A stretch of DNA of 24,659 nt from an uncultured Oscillospiraceae bacterium. GTDB taxonomy: Bacteria; Bacillota; Clostridia; Oscillospirales; Oscillospiraceae. The translations under genes and the position numbers were made by a program. The notes under the pieces were generated by a model that did no database searches, had not been told where the DNA came from, and saw only the letters and a list, made by a program, of their open reading frames with translations. Of this stretch, positions 21,963 through 24,659 are shown one piece after another. Position 1 is the first letter of the stretch. Each line of letters opens with the position of its first letter. Where the stretch lies: contig CAAEKQ010000058.1 of assembly GCA_900756575.1 (NCBI GenBank), positions 1 through 24,659 of the forward strand. The letters are read 5' to 3'.

Positions 21963-21998
21963 TCCCGGTGCTGCCGCTAGATTGCAGCAGCACCGGGA
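21963..21998 (-). terminator. Hairpin between the transhydroxylase and thiolase genes
   Basis: TCCCGGTGCTGC (21963-21974) pairs with GCAGCACCGGGA (21987-21998), a perfect 12-bp stem, 10 bases past the small-subunit stop. No T-run, so it may be a partial terminator or a processing/stability hairpin. The rest of 21830-22008 shows only a poorly spaced TTGACC/TATATT pair (20 bases apart). Confidence 0.55.
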
Positions 21999-22008
21999 AT
22001 ATGGCGTG

Positions 22009-22881
22009 TTATTCCGCAGGCTCCAGATAGGTGATGCCTACATAGTGGTCATGATCGGTGCGCTCGCCCTTGTAGCATACGGGCTTGAAGCCGGGGAACG
22101 TGATGTCCACGGTCCAGCTCTTGCCCTCGGGCAGATCCTCTACCTCCCAGTCGCCGGCCCAGTTGGTCTCGGTCTCATAGGTGGTGCCGCACTCCTCGCA
22201 GGTCACCTTGACCTTTGCGCCGATGCAGACCTCCTCCAGCTCCTCGGGGTAGGCAACGGTGCCTGCCAGGAACTTGCCGGGGATGTTCAGATGCACAACG
22301 CTGGAGCCCATAGTGCCAAGCTCCTTGAGCTGAGTGACCTTGTTGGCAGCAATCAGCTTGCTGATCTCGCTGTCGGGATCGGCCAGATCGCCAAATACCA
22401 GCGCCTGGTTGGGGCAGGCCTCGACGCAGCGGGGCTCAAAGCCGGGATAATCGGGATCGTCCAGCAGCTCGGCGCACATGGTGCACTTCTGAGGAATCTG
22501 CTCCTCCTCGTTCCAGAAGATCGCGCCCACGGGACATGCGTCCACGATCTGCTTCTGGCCCTTGGACTTCTCGGGATCCACAATGACGATGCCGTCGGGA
22601 CGCTTATACACAGCGCCGTCCTTCGCAGCGGCCATGCAGGCGGGGTTATCGCAGTGGGAGCAAGGGGTGGGGACGGTGGCGGTTTTGATGTGACGCTCGT
22701 TGTCGCCCCGCTCCCACTCTTTAATATTCATCCAGTACTGGCCCATCTCAGGCTGAGATTTGCTCAGATCGGTATCCCAGCCGCAGTGCTCGTCCTTGCA
22801 AGCCATGAAGCAGGCATAGCAGGCCATGCACCGGGCGGAGTTAATGGCAATGCCGGGTTTTTTCATGGGATGTTTCAGCAT
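22009..22881 (-). CDS. Iron-sulfur small subunit of a transhydroxylase-like molybdoenzyme, 290 aa
   Basis: Electron-transfer subunit with 12 cluster cysteines for three [4Fe-4S] clusters: C18-x2-C21-x2-C24-x3-C28; CSHCDNPAC with DACPVGA; and CTMC with CVEACPNQA. DmsB-type proteins have four clusters; three clusters plus a C-terminal beta domain is the make-up known for the pyrogallol-phloroglucinol transhydroxylase small subunit. Residues about 195-290 form that extra domain (VHLNIPGKFLAGTV, GTTYETETNWAGDWEVEDLP), resembling a Cna-B/transthyretin-like fold. GGAGG in the end of the large-subunit gene sets the start at 22881. No membrane anchor gene and no Tat signal, so a soluble cytoplasmic enzyme. 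Confidence 0.85.
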   Translation of the reverse strand: MLKHPMKKPGIAINSARCMACYACFMACKDEHCGWDTDLSKSQPEMGQYWMNIKEWERGDNERHIKTATVPTPCSHCDNPACMAAAKDGAVYKRPDGIVIVDPEKSKGQKQIVDACPVGAIFWNEEEQIPQKCTMCAELLDDPDYPGFEPRCVEACPNQALVFGDLADPDSEISKLIAANKVTQLKELGTMGSSVVHLNIPGKFLAGTVAYPEELEEVCIGAKVKVTCEECGTTYETETNWAGDWEVEDLPEGKSWTVDITFPGFKPVCYKGERTDHDHYVGITYLEPAE

Positions 22882-22883
22882 AA

Positions 22884-24659
22884 TCAGTTTGCCTCCTTCT
22901 TCTCAAGCTGCGCACGCAGCCACTGCTCCCGTTCGCCGAAGAGCAGGTCGGCCTCCATGGAGGTGCGGACAGGGCGTTCGGTCTCCAGCTGCTGCTTATC
23001 CACCTCGTCCAGGATGTGCTCAAATCCCTGACCGTAGTTGGGATCGGGCTCGCACTTTTCGATGTCGATGTTGCAGCTGTAGGGGGCCATGGCGGGCACA
23101 TAGTCGCCGATGAGCCGTCCGGGAGTCAGCACGTTGATACTGCCGCCCTTATCCCAGCTCTTGTATACGCCGTACTCGATGGGGTTATAAATACCCGAGG
23201 AGGTATAGGCGTGGATGGTCTCGGGATACAGGCGATAGGTCACCCGGGCCACCACCAGGCAGCTGCCGCGGTCATTGAACAGCCGCACCACATCGCCGTC
23301 CTTGATGCCCTTCTGCTCGGCCAGCTTATGGTTGATGTGGCAGACCAGATAGGGGTTGCCGTTGATAATCACGCGGTTCTTGGGAATCTCCCACAGCCAC
23401 TTGGCGTGCTGCTGATAATGGGTATGATAGTCGAACCGAGGATGGGGAGAAATCAGGCCATAGGGATACTTGTCCGCAGACAGGCTCTTAAAGCCCTCCC
23501 AGGAATCCTGATACTGCGGGATCGGGCGACGTGCTTCGTCGTCAGGTGCCCAGTAGGTCAGGGACTCGGATACAAACTCAAACTTGCCGGAGAAGGTGCC
23601 CAACTTGCCTTCCTCCTGGAAGACCTTGTGGTTCATGGTGTCGCAGGGACGGTTCTCGGCAAACCACTGGAAGCCGGGATAGCGATCCCAGTTCTCATAC
23701 AGGCCGGTCTTGGGGTCCTTATCCTCCTCGTGGTAGGACACAGGCGGGATGTAGTAGCCCTTCTTCTTAAAGTCCTCCCAGGAGATGTGCTTGGGCAGAT
23801 CGGAGAACTGCCAGAAGCGTTTTGCCCACTGCTCCTCGGTGCGGCCCTCGGTGAAGCGCTCGCCCCAGCCAAGCCGTGCGGCCACCTGAGAGAAGATCCA
23901 GAAGTCGGAACGGGAATCCCACATAGGCTCGATGGCCTTATCCTGATAGACAATGACCTGCCAGGAGTTGCCGGTCTGAGAGTGGGAGCAGTAGCCGCCG
24001 TTGCCGGAGTTGCCCACCTCGCCAATGTCCACACGCTCCAGGTTGGTGCAGGCAGGGAGAATGACGTCGGCATGACGGGTCTCGGGGGTCATGTAAATAT
24101 CCTGGTTGATGACGAACTCCAGCTCGGGGCTCTTATACATCTTGGCCCACTTGTTGGTGTCCAGCATGGTGCCGAAGAAGGAGCCGCCGTAACGCCAGAA
24201 GCAGTGTACCTTATTATAGCCGGGTGCGGGATAGACATGGCGGGTAAACTCCTGATCCACACCGCCGCCGCAGAAGCCTTCGCCGTACCACTCATCGTGT
24301 CCGTTCAGAATGGCGTCGGGCACGTTGGGCCGGTAGAGCACCTGCTCCACGGAGTTCACGGGAACATCGTCGCAGATGGGTGCGCCTGCAATGGAGGAAA
24401 GGGGATCGGAATAGCCGCCGAACCAGAAGTTATAGTTCATGGGGCCGCCGCAGGCAGGGCTCCAGAAGGCGCGGCCGGGCTTGCCCATACCCTGCATGGC
24501 AAACAGCAGGGTCATGAGGCGTGCATACTCGGTGCCGTTGGAATGACGGCAGGCGCCGCCGAAACCGCCGCGCATACCGGAACCGCCGGTGGTGACGGAA
24601 TTGGCCCAACGACGGGCGATGGCCTTGATGTCCATGGCGGGAACCAGGCTCAGCTCCGA
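22884..24659 (-). CDS. Molybdopterin large subunit, pyrogallol-phloroglucinol transhydroxylase-like (N-terminus outside window)
   Basis: 591 C-terminal residues of a DMSO-reductase-family catalytic subunit that would carry a bis-MGD molybdenum (or tungsten) centre. QGMGKPGRAFW, DIYMTPETRHADVILPACTN and LEKCEPDP-type C-terminal stretches (IDIEKCEPDPNYG) fit the family; the last third (INHKLAEQKGIKDGDVVRLFNDRGSCLVVARV) is the usual cofactor-binding beta-barrel. The Mo-ligand region is off the right edge. Pairing with a three-cluster small subunit bearing a C-terminal beta domain points to a hydroxytransferase that moves OH groups on trihydroxybenzenes; a catechol dehydroxylase or other aromatic reductase is the main alternative. 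The stop is 2 bases before the small-subunit ATG. Confidence 0.78.
   Translation of the reverse strand, partial: SELSLVPAMDIKAIARRWANSVTTGGSGMRGGFGGACRHSNGTEYARLMTLLFAMQGMGKPGRAFWSPACGGPMNYNFWFGGYSDPLSSIAGAPICDDVPVNSVEQVLYRPNVPDAILNGHDEWYGEGFCGGGVDQEFTRHVYPAPGYNKVHCFWRYGGSFFGTMLDTNKWAKMYKSPELEFVINQDIYMTPETRHADVILPACTNLERVDIGEVGNSGNGGYCSHSQTGNSWQVIVYQDKAIEPMWDSRSDFWIFSQVAARLGWGERFTEGRTEEQWAKRFWQFSDLPKHISWEDFKKKGYYIPPVSYHEEDKDPKTGLYENWDRYPGFQWFAENRPCDTMNHKVFQEEGKLGTFSGKFEFVSESLTYWAPDDEARRPIPQYQDSWEGFKSLSADKYPYGLISPHPRFDYHTHYQQHAKWLWEIPKNRVIINGNPYLVCHINHKLAEQKGIKDGDVVRLFNDRGSCLVVARVTYRLYPETIHAYTSSGIYNPIEYGVYKSWDKGGSINVLTPGRLIGDYVPAMAPYSCNIDIEKCEPDPNYGQGFEHILDEVDKQQLETERPVRTSMEADLLFGEREQWLRAQLEKKEAN

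Noticed and set aside
21868..23031. 387-codon plus-strand open frame
   Set aside because: Antisense to the iron-sulfur subunit gene, whose 12 cluster cysteines settle the true strand.
22009..24659. Respiratory DMSO, nitrate or thiosulfate reductase
   Set aside because: No membrane anchor gene follows, and the small subunit has three, not four, cluster sites plus an added beta domain.

Overview
The window reads as low-GC-phylum (Firmicutes) but GC-rich anaerobe DNA, most like a gut Oscillospiraceae/Clostridia chromosome. This is inferred from the A/G-rich ribosome binding sites (GGAGG type), SigA-type promoters, a RibU riboflavin transporter behind an FMN riboswitch, an NSS transporter and an oxygen-sensitive molybdoenzyme. 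I see no rRNA, tRNA, CRISPR array, integrase or transposase gene.

Layout. 1-3382 (+ strand): the C-terminal part of an ABC solute-binding protein, a palindromic repeat element, and a beta-helix protein. 3474-10613 (- strand): two runs of six small uncharacterised genes each. Each run has a near-consensus promoter (TTGACA-N17-TATAAT at 6766-6794; TTGACG-N17-TATACT at 10527-10555) and a closing hairpin terminator. They encode zinc ribbons, two-TM proteins, HEAT repeats, an ankyrin segment and a HEAT-metallopeptidase fusion. 10618-11886 (-): an ECF sigma factor fused in frame to an unknown 262-residue domain, with an ECF-like promoter upstream. 12052-13425 (-): a sodium-dependent (NSS) transporter. 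13583-15026 (+): promoter, FMN riboswitch, ribU and an FMN-binding split-barrel protein. 15038-19253 (-): molybdenum cofactor genes in the order moeA, a MoeA/MogA-like gene, moaA, moaC, mogA. They lie behind a 383-base structured leader with a strong intrinsic terminator just before the moeA ribosome binding site. 19637-24659 (-): BKACE-type beta-keto acid cleavage enzyme, thiolase, and the two subunits of a pyrogallol-phloroglucinol transhydroxylase-like molybdoenzyme; the large subunit runs off the right edge.

How it fits together. The right half looks like one metabolic unit. A DMSO-reductase-family transhydroxylase isomerises a trihydroxybenzene such as pyrogallol to phloroglucinol. A BKACE enzyme and a thiolase could finish the ring-derived beta-keto acid as acetoacetyl-CoA and acetyl-CoA. 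The adjacent moa/moe/mog genes would make the pterin cofactor the transhydroxylase needs. This suggests part of an anaerobic gallate/pyrogallol/phloroglucinol (plant polyphenol) pathway. The reductase, hydrolase and dehydrogenase steps, and mobA for the bis-MGD form of the cofactor, are not in this window.
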